From positions 1 through 32,166 of the forward strand of contig DATGZH010000008.1 of NCBI GenBank assembly GCA_035297265.1: a DNA stretch of 32,166 nt, read 5' to 3'. The position numbers and the translations under genes are program-made. The stretch comes from DATGZH01 sp035297265 (lineage in GTDB: Bacteria > Actinomycetota > Acidimicrobiia > Acidimicrobiales > RAAP-2). The stretch's first letter is position 1. Every line of letters starts with the position of its first letter. Of the stretch, positions 1 through 8,550 are shown piece after piece. The notes below the pieces were generated by a model. The model had not been told where the DNA came from. It made no database searches and saw only the letters and a program-made list of their open reading frames with translations.

Positions 1-1878
1 GACCCCGCCCAGGCTCGACCCGCTGATCGTCATCGTGCTGCCACCCTGCACCGGGCCGCCGCCCGAGCTGATGCTCGTGACTGTGGGGCAGCCACCCGCC
101 GGCTGGAGGCCGGTGGCCAGGGCCCCGCCCTGGGGCGTACCCCAACCGCTCGCCAGGTCGTAGTTGGCGGTTGCCGGGTACTTGGGGGGGATGTTGGTGT
201 CGGTGAAGTCGTTGTTGCCGAGGGTGACGTCGCTGAACCCCGTGCCGGCCGTGCCGAGGGCGTAGAGCGCCGGGTTGGCGAAGCCCACCGGTTGGGCGCA
301 GCCCTGGTCGATGACGGCCGTCGTGGCTGCCCACACGAGCACCGCCGCGCTCGTCCCGCCGGCGTTGCCGATCCAGGTGCCGCCGAGGAAGAACACGTAG
401 CCGGTGCCGGGATCGGCGTCGGCCGAGACGTCGGGAACCTCGCGCTCGCCGTTCGAGAAGCCGTTGGCGACACCCGGCCCCGTCTGCCACGACGGCATGG
501 CCCACAGGCTGGAGAGCCCGCCGCCGCCGGACCCCCCGGCACCGGCGAGGGCGCACGCGCTGCTCCCGGTGCCCTGGCAGTCGTTCCACACGGACTCGTT
601 GGGCGGGAGACCGGACTTGAAGCTCGTCCCGCCGACACCGGTGACGTAGACCTGGCTCGAGGGGTCCGAAACCCCAAGGCCGGTGCTCAGCGTGTCAGGG
701 AAGCAACCCTCCGAGCCGGTGTCGCCCGCCGCGGCCACCACCGTCTGGCCCTGGGCCGCCATCTGCTGGAAGAGGGGGGCCTCCGCCGTGGCGAAGGACC
801 CGATCAGCGCCTCGCAGTTGCCCCAGCTCGTCGTGACGACCTTCGTCGAGTCCTGCGAGGCGATGGTCGCCCACTCGTCGAGGGGCCCGCTGGCGTCGTT
901 GGGCGCCTCGTAGACGGTGAGCGTGGCCCCCGGGGCGAGGGCGCCGACGGTCTCGATGTCGAGGGCCGCCTCGCCGCTCTGGGGCCCGCTCGCCCCGCCG
1001 TCGACGAGCACGGTGTGGATGCGGTTGGTGAGCCCGTAGCACTGCTGGTAGGTGGCCACGTCCGAGGGGGTGTAGGGCTCGAGCTCGTAGATCCCGACGT
1101 TCACGCCGGCCCCCGAGCGGCCCTGGCCGTAGAGACCGGAGAGCCCGTACACCGAGGCGAACTGGTTGGCCGTGAGGCTCCCGGTCGAGGCGGCGGCGGC
1201 CGCCGCCGCGCAGGGCTGGGGACCGACCGACGGGTGGAGCCTGGCCGCCGGGGTCCCGGTCCCGTGGGCCTTCGGCTCGAGGACGACCTGGGGGTGGAAC
1301 CGGGCCAGCCCGTCGAGACCGGCCACCGCCCGCACCGCCCCGGCCACCTCGGCCGGCAACGTGGGCGCCGTGGTGTTGGCGTACGAGCGGGCCCCCGAGG
1401 ACAGCTCCACCGCGTCGAGCGGGGTGCCGAACGCCGCGGCCACCGCGGCGGCCGGGCCGTCGGCCTGGAGTACGAGGCCACCGTCCTCGCTCGCCCCGGG
1501 GCGCAGGCCGGCCGAGGTCAGCCAGGCCCCGACCGAGGCCACGGCGGCGGGTGCCGGCCCGAAGCGGGCGGCGAACTGCCCCGCCGACAGGTACTGGCGG
1601 TAGTCCGGGGAGGAGGGTGTGCTGACCGCGGCGGTGAAGGCGTCGAGCCCCGCCGGGTCCTGACCCTGGAGGACGAGGTCGACGTGCACGGTCTGGTCGG
1701 CCGGCAGGCTGCCGAGCGTCCGGGCCCCGTGGGGCAGCACGGCCGGGGCCGGCCCGACCCGGACCCGGGCCCCCTCGGCCGCCCCGCCGGCGGCCGCGCC
1801 TACCACGAGCAGGCCGACCACGAGGCTCAGGACGGCGAGCCCGGCGGCGGGGCGCCTCGCACCGGTCCTCCACTCCAT
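1..1878 (-). CDS. S53 family (sedolisin/kumamolisin-like) secreted serine protease with C-terminal IPT/TIG domain, partial
   Basis: The gene runs off the window start after 626 codons with no stop. The N-terminus (about residues 1-35) is a signal peptide with a basic start and an Ala/Val/Leu/Gly core. A pro-kumamolisin activation region follows (about 45-180, including DYRQYLSAGQFAARFG). The catalytic domain shows the S53 signatures: the Glu/Asp pair in GEAALDIE, the oxyanion Asp in AAAGDTGSEGC, and the nucleophile Ser in GGTSAAV. The calcium-site end is marked by FSDVTLGNNDF and SGWGTP. The last residues before the edge (CPTVTSISSGGG onward) match the start of an IPT/TIG Ig-like domain, so the protein continues. 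Its ATG shares an A with the rarA stop (TGATG), so translation is probably coupled. Family knowledge: extracellular, acid-active endopeptidase made as a zymogen. The assignment is strong; its substrate is unknown. Confidence 0.9.
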   Translation of the reverse strand, partial: MEWRTGARRPAAGLAVLSLVVGLLVVGAAAGGAAEGARVRVGPAPAVLPHGARTLGSLPADQTVHVDLVLQGQDPAGLDAFTAAVSTPSSPDYRQYLSAGQFAARFGPAPAAVASVGAWLTSAGLRPGASEDGGLVLQADGPAAAVAAAFGTPLDAVELSSGARSYANTTAPTLPAEVAGAVRAVAGLDGLARFHPQVVLEPKAHGTGTPAARLHPSVGPQPCAAAAAAASTGSLTANQFASVYGLSGLYGQGRSGAGVNVGIYELEPYTPSDVATYQQCYGLTNRIHTVLVDGGASGPQSGEAALDIETVGALAPGATLTVYEAPNDASGPLDEWATIASQDSTKVVTTSWGNCEALIGSFATAEAPLFQQMAAQGQTVVAAAGDTGSEGCFPDTLSTGLGVSDPSSQVYVTGVGGTSFKSGLPPNESVWNDCQGTGSSACALAGAGGSGGGGLSSLWAMPSWQTGPGVANGFSNGEREVPDVSADADPGTGYVFFLGGTWIGNAGGTSAAVLVWAATTAVIDQGCAQPVGFANPALYALGTAGTGFSDVTLGNNDFTDTNIPPKYPATANYDLASGWGTPQGGALATGLQPAGGCPTVTSISSGGGPVQGGSTMTISGSSLGGV

Positions 1879-3212
1879 CACGAACTCCCCCCCTCGGATG
1901 TGTCCCGGCGCAGCCGTACGTCGCGCTCGGCGCCGTGCTCAGAGGGCTCGTAGTAGACGTGGCCCTCGACCGACTCCGGACGATACCTCTGGTCTACCCA
2001 CCCTTTGGGGTCGTCGTGGGGGTAGAGGTAGCCCTCGCCGTGGCCCAGTTTGGCCGCCCCCCGGTAGGAGGCGTCTCGCAGGTGGGCCGGCACCTGGGCC
2101 ACCCCGCCCGCGGCGATGTCGGCCCGGGCCCGCCCGAGGGCCACCGTGACCCGGTTGGACTTCGGGGCGCAGGCCAGGTAGACGACCGCCTCGGCCAGGT
2201 TGAGGGAGGCCTCGGGGAGCCCGACGAACTCGACGGCCCGGGCGGCGGCGTCGGCCACCACGAGGCCCTGCGGATCGGCCAGCCCGACGTCCTCACTGGC
2301 CAGGATCACGAGGCGCCGGGCGATGAACCGGGGGTCCTCCCCCGCCTCCAACATGGCGGCCAGCCAGTAGAGCCCGGCGTCGGGGTCGGAGCCCCGGATG
2401 CTCTTGATGAGGGCGCTCACCTGGTCGTAGTGGCTGTCGGCCCCCTGGTGGTGGAGGCGACCGGTCCGCGCCCGGGCCACGTCGTCGAGTGTCACCTGCG
2501 TCGGCCCGGCCGCACGGCCGGCCGGCCCGGCGTCGGCCCGGGCGCCGGCCAGGGCCACCGCCACCTCGAGGGTGGTGAGGGCGGCCCGGGCGTCGCCGGC
2601 CGCCCCGGCCACGATCGATGCCCGGGCCTCGTCGTCGGCCTCGGCCCCCTCGGCCTCGAGGCCCCGGCGCACGAGCTCGGCCAGGTCCTCGTCGTCGAGC
2701 GGCTCGAGACGCCAGAGCGTGGCCCGGCTGAGGAGCGGGGCGTTCACCTCGAAATAGGGATTCTCGGTGGTGGCTCCGACGAGCACCACGAGCCCGTCCT
2801 CGACCGAGGGCAGGAGCACGTCCTGCTGGGCCTTGTTGAAGCGGTGCACCTCGTCGATGAAGAGGATCGTCCCCTGGCCCCGCTCGCCCAGTCGCCGCCG
2901 GGCCGCCTCCAGCTCCTCGCGCACGTCCTTCACCCCCGAGGCCACGGCGGAGAGGGGGACGAAGGCCTTGGCCGTGGCGTCGGCCAGGAGTCGGGCGAGC
3001 GTGGTCTTCCCCGTGCCGGGCGGACCCCACAGGATCACCGAGCCGAGCCGGTCGGCCTCGACGAGCACCCGCAGCGGCGCGCCGGGGGCCACGAGGTGCC
3101 GCTGCCCCACCACCTCGTCGAGGTTCCTCGGCCGCAGGCGCGCCGCGAGCGGGGCCTGCCGGGTCAGGCGCCGCTCGGCCGCCTCCTCGAAGAGGTCGCC
3201 CGCCGTCGTCAC
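1878..3212 (-). CDS. rarA: Replication-associated recombination protein A (RarA/MgsA) AAA+ ATPase
   Basis: A cytoplasmic clamp-loader-like AAA+ ATPase acting at stalled forks and DNA ends. The 444-residue length is normal for the family. Walker A is GPPGTGKTT at residues 63-71 and Walker B is ILFIDEVHRF near 116-125, followed by NKAQQD, a RarA hallmark. Sensor 1 reads GATTENPYFEVN. The C-terminal half carries the family's tetramerisation region, ending with YLYPHDDPKGWVDQRY. The start is GTG within a GTGA overlap with the aspS stop. It sits in a minus-strand run, aspS-rarA-S53 protease, with overlaps on both sides, so it is almost certainly cotranscribed. An aspS-to-rarA neighbourhood is also what I recall from mycobacteria. 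Confidence 0.95.
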   Translation of the reverse strand: MTTAGDLFEEAAERRLTRQAPLAARLRPRNLDEVVGQRHLVAPGAPLRVLVEADRLGSVILWGPPGTGKTTLARLLADATAKAFVPLSAVASGVKDVREELEAARRRLGERGQGTILFIDEVHRFNKAQQDVLLPSVEDGLVVLVGATTENPYFEVNAPLLSRATLWRLEPLDDEDLAELVRRGLEAEGAEADDEARASIVAGAAGDARAALTTLEVAVALAGARADAGPAGRAAGPTQVTLDDVARARTGRLHHQGADSHYDQVSALIKSIRGSDPDAGLYWLAAMLEAGEDPRFIARRLVILASEDVGLADPQGLVVADAAARAVEFVGLPEASLNLAEAVVYLACAPKSNRVTVALGRARADIAAGGVAQVPAHLRDASYRGAAKLGHGEGYLYPHDDPKGWVDQRYRPESVEGHVYYEPSEHGAERDVRLRRDTSEGGSS

Positions 3213-4945
3213 TCCTTGCTCGGCGTCACCTTGATGCCGAGCTCGGCCAGCGCCCCGGGGGCGAGCGGCTTGGGCGCACCGGTCATGAGGTCGGCGCCGG
3301 ACTGGGTCTTCGGGAAGGCGATGACCTGCCTGATGTTCTCCTCGCCGGCGAAGATCGCCGCGAGGCGGTCGATGCCGAAGGCGAAGCCGGCGTGCGGGGG
3401 CGCGCCGTAGCGGAATGCGTCGAGGAGGAAGCCGAAGCGGGCCGACGACTCTTCCTCGCTTAAGCCCAACGCGGCGAAGATGCGCTCCTGGATGTCGCGC
3501 CGGTGGATCCGCACACTCCCCGACCCGAGCTCCCAGCCGTTCAGCACGAGGTCGTAGGCGAGCGAGCGCACGGCGAGCGGGTCGCTCTCCAAGCGGTCCA
3601 GGTCGTCGGGGTGCGGCATGGTGAAGGGGTGGTGGGCCGGCACCGGGTTGCCGGCGTCATCGATCCGTTCGAACAGCGGGAACTCGGTCACCCAGACGTA
3701 GCGGTAGGGGCCCTCGCCGACCGGTCGACCCGCGAGCTCCACCCGTAGCTGCCCGAGCACGAGTGACGGCAGGTGGTGCTCGTCGGCCACGACGAGGATG
3801 AGGTCGCCCGCCTTGGCCCCCGTCGTCTTGATCAGCGCGACGTGCTCGTCGACCGAGAGGTTCTTGGCCAGCGGCGAGTCGAGGCCGATGCCGCCGGGTG
3901 CCGACGCGTCGTCGGTCACCTTGAACCAGGCGAGCCCCTTGGCCCCGAGAGCCTTGGCCCGCTCGACGAGTGCGTCGAGGCGCCCGCGCCCGAGCGACGC
4001 TCCATCCTCGAGGACGATGGCCTTCACCACCGAGGCGGCGAACGCCCGCAGCTCGGTCACCGCGAACAGCTCGGACAGGTTGGACAGCTCCATGCCGAAC
4101 CGGAGGTCCGGCTTGTCGGTTCCGTAGCGCTCCATCGCGTCGGCCCAGGTCATCCGCTCGATGGCGGGCGGGCGCTCCCCGAGGGCGGCCTCCGCCGCGT
4201 CGAGGACGGCATCGGACACGAACGCCATGATGTCGTCGGCGCCGACGAACGAGGCCTCCATGTCGAGCTGCACGAACTCGAACTGCCGGTCCGCCCGGAG
4301 GTCTTCGTCGCGCATGCAGTGGGCGATCTGGTAATAGCGGTCGAAGCCGGCCACCATGAGCAGCTGCTTGGCCAGCTGGGGGCTCTGGGGCAGCACGTAG
4401 AAGTCACCGTGGTGCAGCCGGCTGGGCACGGCGAACTCCCGCGCCCCCTCGGGCGTGGGCGACCAGAGGAGCGGCGTCTCCAGCTCGCAGAAGCCCTGCC
4501 GCTCCATAGCGGCCCGGATGGCCCCGTTCACCCTCGCCCGGAGGCGCAGGTTCGTCTGCATGGCCGCGCGGCGCAGGTCGACGAAGCGGTACTTGAGACG
4601 CACCGCCTCGTCGGCCTCGGTCCGGTCGTCGACGGGGAACGGCGGCGGTTCGGCCGCCGAGAGCACCTCGACGGTGCAGTCTCCGACCTCGATCTCCCCG
4701 GTGGCCAGCTGGTCGTTGACCGTCCCCATGGGCCGGTGCCGCACGGTGCCGCGCACAGCCACGATGTACTCGCTTCTCACGTCGACCGACCCGTCGACCA
4801 CGCACTGGACGAGCCCGCTGTGGTCGCGGAGGTCGAGGAAGGCGAGGTGCTCGCCGTGCTCGCGCCGGTGGGCCACCCAGCCGCACAGCCGGACCTCGGT
4901 GCCGACGTCCTCGGCCCGGAGCGTCCCGCAGAGGTGGGTCCGCAT
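3209..4945 (-). CDS. aspS: Aspartate--tRNA ligase (bacterial type, with GAD domain)
   Basis: Class II aminoacyl-tRNA synthetase charging tRNA-Asp. It may also charge tRNA-Asn; the sequence does not settle this. An N-terminal OB-fold anticodon-binding region begins MRTHLCGTLRAEDVG. Motif 2 reads CMRDEDLRADRQFEFVQLDME, with Phe where most family members have Pro (QPEF). A GAD insertion domain lies near residues 285-400. Motif 3 is GFAFGIDRLAAIFAGEENIR followed by VIAFPKTQSGADLMTGAP. I chose the ATG because GAGG lies about ten bases upstream and the family starts there. A GTG at 4969 in a GTGA overlap with the hisS stop would add eight residues and is an equally possible start. The stop overlaps the rarA GTG. 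The predicted length of 578 aa is normal. Confidence 0.95.
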   Translation of the reverse strand: MRTHLCGTLRAEDVGTEVRLCGWVAHRREHGEHLAFLDLRDHSGLVQCVVDGSVDVRSEYIVAVRGTVRHRPMGTVNDQLATGEIEVGDCTVEVLSAAEPPPFPVDDRTEADEAVRLKYRFVDLRRAAMQTNLRLRARVNGAIRAAMERQGFCELETPLLWSPTPEGAREFAVPSRLHHGDFYVLPQSPQLAKQLLMVAGFDRYYQIAHCMRDEDLRADRQFEFVQLDMEASFVGADDIMAFVSDAVLDAAEAALGERPPAIERMTWADAMERYGTDKPDLRFGMELSNLSELFAVTELRAFAASVVKAIVLEDGASLGRGRLDALVERAKALGAKGLAWFKVTDDASAPGGIGLDSPLAKNLSVDEHVALIKTTGAKAGDLILVVADEHHLPSLVLGQLRVELAGRPVGEGPYRYVWVTEFPLFERIDDAGNPVPAHHPFTMPHPDDLDRLESDPLAVRSLAYDLVLNGWELGSGSVRIHRRDIQERIFAALGLSEEESSARFGFLLDAFRYGAPPHAGFAFGIDRLAAIFAGEENIRQVIAFPKTQSGADLMTGAPKPLAPGALAELGIKVTPSKE

Positions 4946-4965
4946 CGACGTGGCCTCGGGGCTGG

Positions 4966-6258
4966 TCACCGGCCACCGCCCGGGGACTCGTCCCGCCGGC
5001 GGCGGACCTCGTCGACCGCCTCGGACCTCGGCACGCTCCACTGCTCGTCGTCGGTCTCGCGGAGCGGCCGCACGCTGACCGTGCCCCCCGCCACCTCGTT
5101 GGGGCCGACGATGAGGGCGAGGCGGGCCCCGGAGCGGTCGGCCAGCTTGAGCTGGGCCTTCATCGAGCGCCCGTCGAAGGCCCGGTCGACCCGGAGCCCG
5201 GCCCGCCGGAGCGCGGCAGCCAGGTCGCGGGCCGTGCCCCCGCCCGCCGTGTCGACGACGAAGGCGTCGAGCGGCGCCGGGTCGGTCGGGAAGGCCTTCT
5301 CCTCGTCACAGGCGAGGAGCACCCGCTCGATCCCGAGGCCGAAACCGATCCCCGGCGTCGACGGGCCGCCGAGGAGTTCGACCAGCCCGTCGTAGCGCCC
5401 ACCGCCGCAGACCCCGTTCTGGGCGGCGGCCATGGCCGCGGACGAGAACTCGAACGTGGTGCGGGTGTAGTAGTCGAACCCCCGGACGAGACTGTGGTCG
5501 AGCTCGTAGGGCACGCCGAGGGAGAAGAGGCCCTCGTGCACCCGGGCGAAGTGGTCGGTGCAGGCGTCGCAGAGGTGGTCGACGAGATGCGGCACGTCCG
5601 CGGTGGCGGCCACGCAGCCCGGCTTCTTGCAGTCGAGGACCCGCAACGGGTTGGCCTCGAGGCGTTCCCGGTGCTCGTCACAGAGCTGGCCGCGCCGCTC
5701 AGCCAGGACCGAGCGGAGGAGCTCGACGTAGGCGGGGCGGCAGGTGCCGTCGCCCATCGAGTTGAGGCGGAGCACCAGCCGCTCGAGGCCGAGCCCGCGG
5801 AGGAAGTCGTTGGCCAGGGCCACGACCTCGACGTCGAGGTCGGCGTCGGACGGGCCGAGGGCCTCGATCCCGAGCTGGTGGTGCTGGCGGTAGCGGCCGG
5901 CCTGGGGCTCCTCGTAGCGGAACGACGGTGCCACGTACCAGGCCTTCCAGGGCAGCGCTGGGCGGTGCTGGACGTAGGCCCGCACGATCGGCGCGGTGCC
6001 CTCGGGCCGCAGCGCCATCCGGCGGTCGCCGCGGTCGGTGAACTCGTACATCTCCTTGCCGACGATCTCGCTCTCCTCGCCCACGCCCCGGCGGAAGACC
6101 CGCACGTCTTCGAAGGCCGGGGTGACGGCGAGCCCGTAGCCGGCGGCCTCGACGGCCGCGGCGAAGCGGGCCACGAGGGCCTCCCAGCGGGCCGAGTCGG
6201 GGAAGAGGACGTCGTGAGTGCCCTTGGGGGCGCGCAGGTCGAGGGGCTCGTCACTCAC
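4966..6258 (-). CDS. hisS: Histidine--tRNA ligase
   Basis: Class II synthetase forming His-tRNA in the cytoplasm, 430 aa. Motif 1 lies in the first 90 residues (RAPKGTHDVLFPDSARWE). Motif 2 falls around ALRPEGTAPIVRAYVQH and FRYEEPQAGRYRQHHQLG. The HisRS-specific HisA motif is LVRGFDYYTRTTFEFSS, HisB is CGGGRYDGLVELLGG, and motif 3 is GIGFGLGIERVLLACD. A C-terminal anticodon-binding domain follows. A Cys-rich stretch in the insertion region (CKKPGC, then CDACTDHF) is a common HisRS feature. The start is GTG, with AAGGGG about 12 bases upstream at the very end of rel. Only six bases separate it from the rel stop, so rel and hisS are cotranscribed, as in mycobacteria. Confidence 0.96.
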   Translation of the reverse strand: MSDEPLDLRAPKGTHDVLFPDSARWEALVARFAAAVEAAGYGLAVTPAFEDVRVFRRGVGEESEIVGKEMYEFTDRGDRRMALRPEGTAPIVRAYVQHRPALPWKAWYVAPSFRYEEPQAGRYRQHHQLGIEALGPSDADLDVEVVALANDFLRGLGLERLVLRLNSMGDGTCRPAYVELLRSVLAERRGQLCDEHRERLEANPLRVLDCKKPGCVAATADVPHLVDHLCDACTDHFARVHEGLFSLGVPYELDHSLVRGFDYYTRTTFEFSSAAMAAAQNGVCGGGRYDGLVELLGGPSTPGIGFGLGIERVLLACDEEKAFPTDPAPLDAFVVDTAGGGTARDLAAALRRAGLRVDRAFDGRSMKAQLKLADRSGARLALIVGPNEVAGGTVSVRPLRETDDEQWSVPRSEAVDEVRRRRDESPGGGR

Positions 6259-6264
6259 GGCCGT

Positions 6265-8481
6265 TCACCCCTTCTTGCCCGGGAGCAGCCGGTAGGCGTC
6301 GAAGACGCCGTCGAGGTGCTTGAGCGAGGCGATCAGCGAGAGCAGATGGGCCGGGTCGGCCAGCTCCACGTCGAAGGCCATCCGGCTCACCCGGTCGGCC
6401 GTGGTCGCCGTGCGGGCGGCCACGATGTTGAGGTGGTGCTCGGAGACCACCCGGCTCACGTCGGCGAGGAGGCGTGAGCGGTCGAAGGCGAGGACCTCCA
6501 ACGTGGCGAGGTACACCCCCTGGCCGCCCCGGTCCCACTCCACCTCGATGAGGCGCTCGTGGGAACGGCGCGAGAGGGCCATGGCGTTGGCGCAGTCCGA
6601 GCGGTGCACCGAGACCCCCCGGCCCTGGGTCACGAAACCCACGATCTGGTCGCCGGGCACCGGGGTGCAGCAGCGGGCGAGGTGCACCATGACGTCGTCG
6701 AGGCCCTCGACGTAGACGCCGGCGGTGCCCCGGCGGCTCCGGAGGGGCGCCCGCCTCACGAGGTCGGCCGTCGTCGGCAGCTGCTCGGGCTCGCCGCCCC
6801 GCAGTTCGCGCACGACCCGCTGGACGACCGACTGGGCCGACACCTGGCTCTCTCCGATGGCCGCGTACAGCGCGTCGAGGTCGGCCAGGTTCATCGAGGC
6901 GGCCACGGCCTGGAGAGCGCTCGAGCCCATCACCTTCTGGAGCGGCATCCCCTCGCGCCGGAGGGCCTTGGTCAGGTCCTCCCGACCCGACTCGATGGCG
7001 TCCTCCCGCCGCTCCCGGCTGAACCACTGACGGATCTTGTTGCGGGCCCGCGACGAGGCCACGATGCCGAGCCAGTCGCGCGACGGCCCGGCCGTCGACG
7101 CCTTCGACGTGAAGATCTCGACCGTGTCGTTCGACTCGAGGCGGGTCTCGAGCGGCACCAGCCGACCGTTCACCCGGGCCCCGATGCAGCGGTGGCCCAC
7201 CTCGGTGTGGATGGCGTAGGCGAAGTCGACCGACGTCGAGCCGTCGGGCAGTTCGATGACCTTCCCCTTGGGCGTGAACACGTAGACCTCGTCCTGTCCG
7301 AGGTCCAGCTTGAGCAAACCGAGGTACTCAATCGGGTCGGAGGTCTCCTGCTCGACGTCGGCGATGCGCTGCATCCAGGCCATCTCCGAGGAGGTCCCGT
7401 CCTTCTCCTTGTACCCCCAGTGGGCGGCGATCCCGTACTCGGCCCGGCGGTGCATCTCCTGCGTGCGGATCTGCACCTCGATCGGCCGACCGTCGAGGCC
7501 GATCACCGTCGTGTGGATGGACTGGTAGAGGTTGAACTTCGGCGTGTTGATGTAGTCCTTGAACCGCCCCTGCACCGGCGACCAGATGGCGTGGATGGCC
7601 CCGAGGGCCGACCAGCAGTCCTTCTCCGACGCCACGACCACCCGGATGCCCACGAGGTCGTGGATGTCGTCGAACTCCTTGCCCCCGACGACCATCTTCT
7701 CGTAGATGCTCCAGAGGTGCTTCGGCCGCCCGGTCACCTCGGCCTCGATGCCGGCCCCGATGAGCTGCTCGCGGACCGACACGAGGACGCGGGCGAGGTA
7801 CTCGTCACGTTGGGGGGCCCGGGCCGCCACCATCTGCTCGATCTCGGCGTAGCGCTTCGCGTGCAGCGTGGCGAAGGCCAGGTCCTCCAGCTGCCACTTC
7901 ACCTGCTGGACGCCGAGCCGGTGGGCCAGCGGGGCGTAGACGTCGAAGGTCTCCTGGGCGGTGCGCCGCTGCTTCCACTCGGGCATGACGGCGATGGTCC
8001 GCATGTTGTGCAGCCGGTCCGCCAGCTTGATGAGGAGCACCCGCCAGTCGTTGGCCATCGCCACGAGCATCTTGCGGATGGTCGCCGCCTGCTGGGCCTC
8101 CTTCGAGTCGAACTGGAGCCGGTCGAGCTTGGTCACCCCGTCGACCACCCGGGCCACGACGGGGCCGAACTCCTTCTCCAGGATCTCGAGGGTGAGGCCG
8201 GTGTCCTCCACCGCGTCGTGGAGGATGGCGGCGGCCACGGTCTCGCTGTCGAGCCCCAGCTCGGCCACGATGGCCGCCACGGCGACCGGGTGCGACACGT
8301 AGGGCTCGCCCGAGCGCCGGTACTGCTCGGCGTGGGCCAGGGCGGCCATCTGGCCGGCCCGGACGATGGCCCCCGGGTCCTCGCCCGGGCGGTGCTCGGC
8401 GAACTCGCGGAGCACCGGCTCGAGCAGGTCGGCGATTGCAGGGCCGACGTCGGCCTGGGCCACCCGGGCCAGGGTCACCAT
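6265..8481 (-). CDS. rel: Bifunctional (p)ppGpp synthetase/hydrolase (Rel/SpoT type)
   Basis: Stringent-response enzyme that makes and degrades (p)ppGpp, 738 aa. The hydrolase HD domain has His64 in YVSHP, His88-Asp89 in ILHDAVEDT, and the downstream LLIKLADRLHNMRTI motif. The synthetase domain contains RFKDYI at 306-311, then PKFNLYQSIHTT, EVQIRT at 335-340 and MHRRAEYGIAAHWGYK. The RxKD form (RFKD) is the one associated with bifunctional Rel rather than synthetase-only RelA. A TGS domain (about 397-457) and a C-terminal ACT domain (about 660-735) follow, together with the conserved CC pair (LARCCTPVPGD). The hydrolase residues are intact, so it should be active in both directions. A TAGCGT box ends six bases before the ATG, suggesting its own leaderless promoter after the 69-base gap behind secF. 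The hisS gene follows closely. Confidence 0.97.
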   Translation of the reverse strand: MVTLARVAQADVGPAIADLLEPVLREFAEHRPGEDPGAIVRAGQMAALAHAEQYRRSGEPYVSHPVAVAAIVAELGLDSETVAAAILHDAVEDTGLTLEILEKEFGPVVARVVDGVTKLDRLQFDSKEAQQAATIRKMLVAMANDWRVLLIKLADRLHNMRTIAVMPEWKQRRTAQETFDVYAPLAHRLGVQQVKWQLEDLAFATLHAKRYAEIEQMVAARAPQRDEYLARVLVSVREQLIGAGIEAEVTGRPKHLWSIYEKMVVGGKEFDDIHDLVGIRVVVASEKDCWSALGAIHAIWSPVQGRFKDYINTPKFNLYQSIHTTVIGLDGRPIEVQIRTQEMHRRAEYGIAAHWGYKEKDGTSSEMAWMQRIADVEQETSDPIEYLGLLKLDLGQDEVYVFTPKGKVIELPDGSTSVDFAYAIHTEVGHRCIGARVNGRLVPLETRLESNDTVEIFTSKASTAGPSRDWLGIVASSRARNKIRQWFSRERREDAIESGREDLTKALRREGMPLQKVMGSSALQAVAASMNLADLDALYAAIGESQVSAQSVVQRVVRELRGGEPEQLPTTADLVRRAPLRSRRGTAGVYVEGLDDVMVHLARCCTPVPGDQIVGFVTQGRGVSVHRSDCANAMALSRRSHERLIEVEWDRGGQGVYLATLEVLAFDRSRLLADVSRVVSEHHLNIVAARTATTADRVSRMAFDVELADPAHLLSLIASLKHLDGVFDAYRLLPGKKG

Positions 8482-8487
8482 CCCTCT

Positions 8488-8493
8488 ACGCTA
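8488..8493 (-). promoter_or_regulatory. Candidate leaderless -10 box (TAGCGT) for rel
   Basis: TAGCGT on the minus strand is followed by six bases (AGAGGG) and then the rel ATG. That spacing would put the transcript start at or beside the ATG. No convincing -35 is visible at 16-18 bases. The AGAGGG could alternatively act as a very short ribosome site. Confidence 0.4.
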
Positions 8494-8550
8494 CCGGTCC
8501 GCGCTCTCGACGGGAGCCACGACGGCAGGCTCCGGCCGGCCTCAAGGAGC

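Noticed and set aside
292..1953. Long plus-strand frame of about 550 codons opposite the S53 protease
   Set aside because: Gly/Arg/His-rich with no motifs; it is the complement of a clearly coding, motif-rich gene in very GC-rich DNA.
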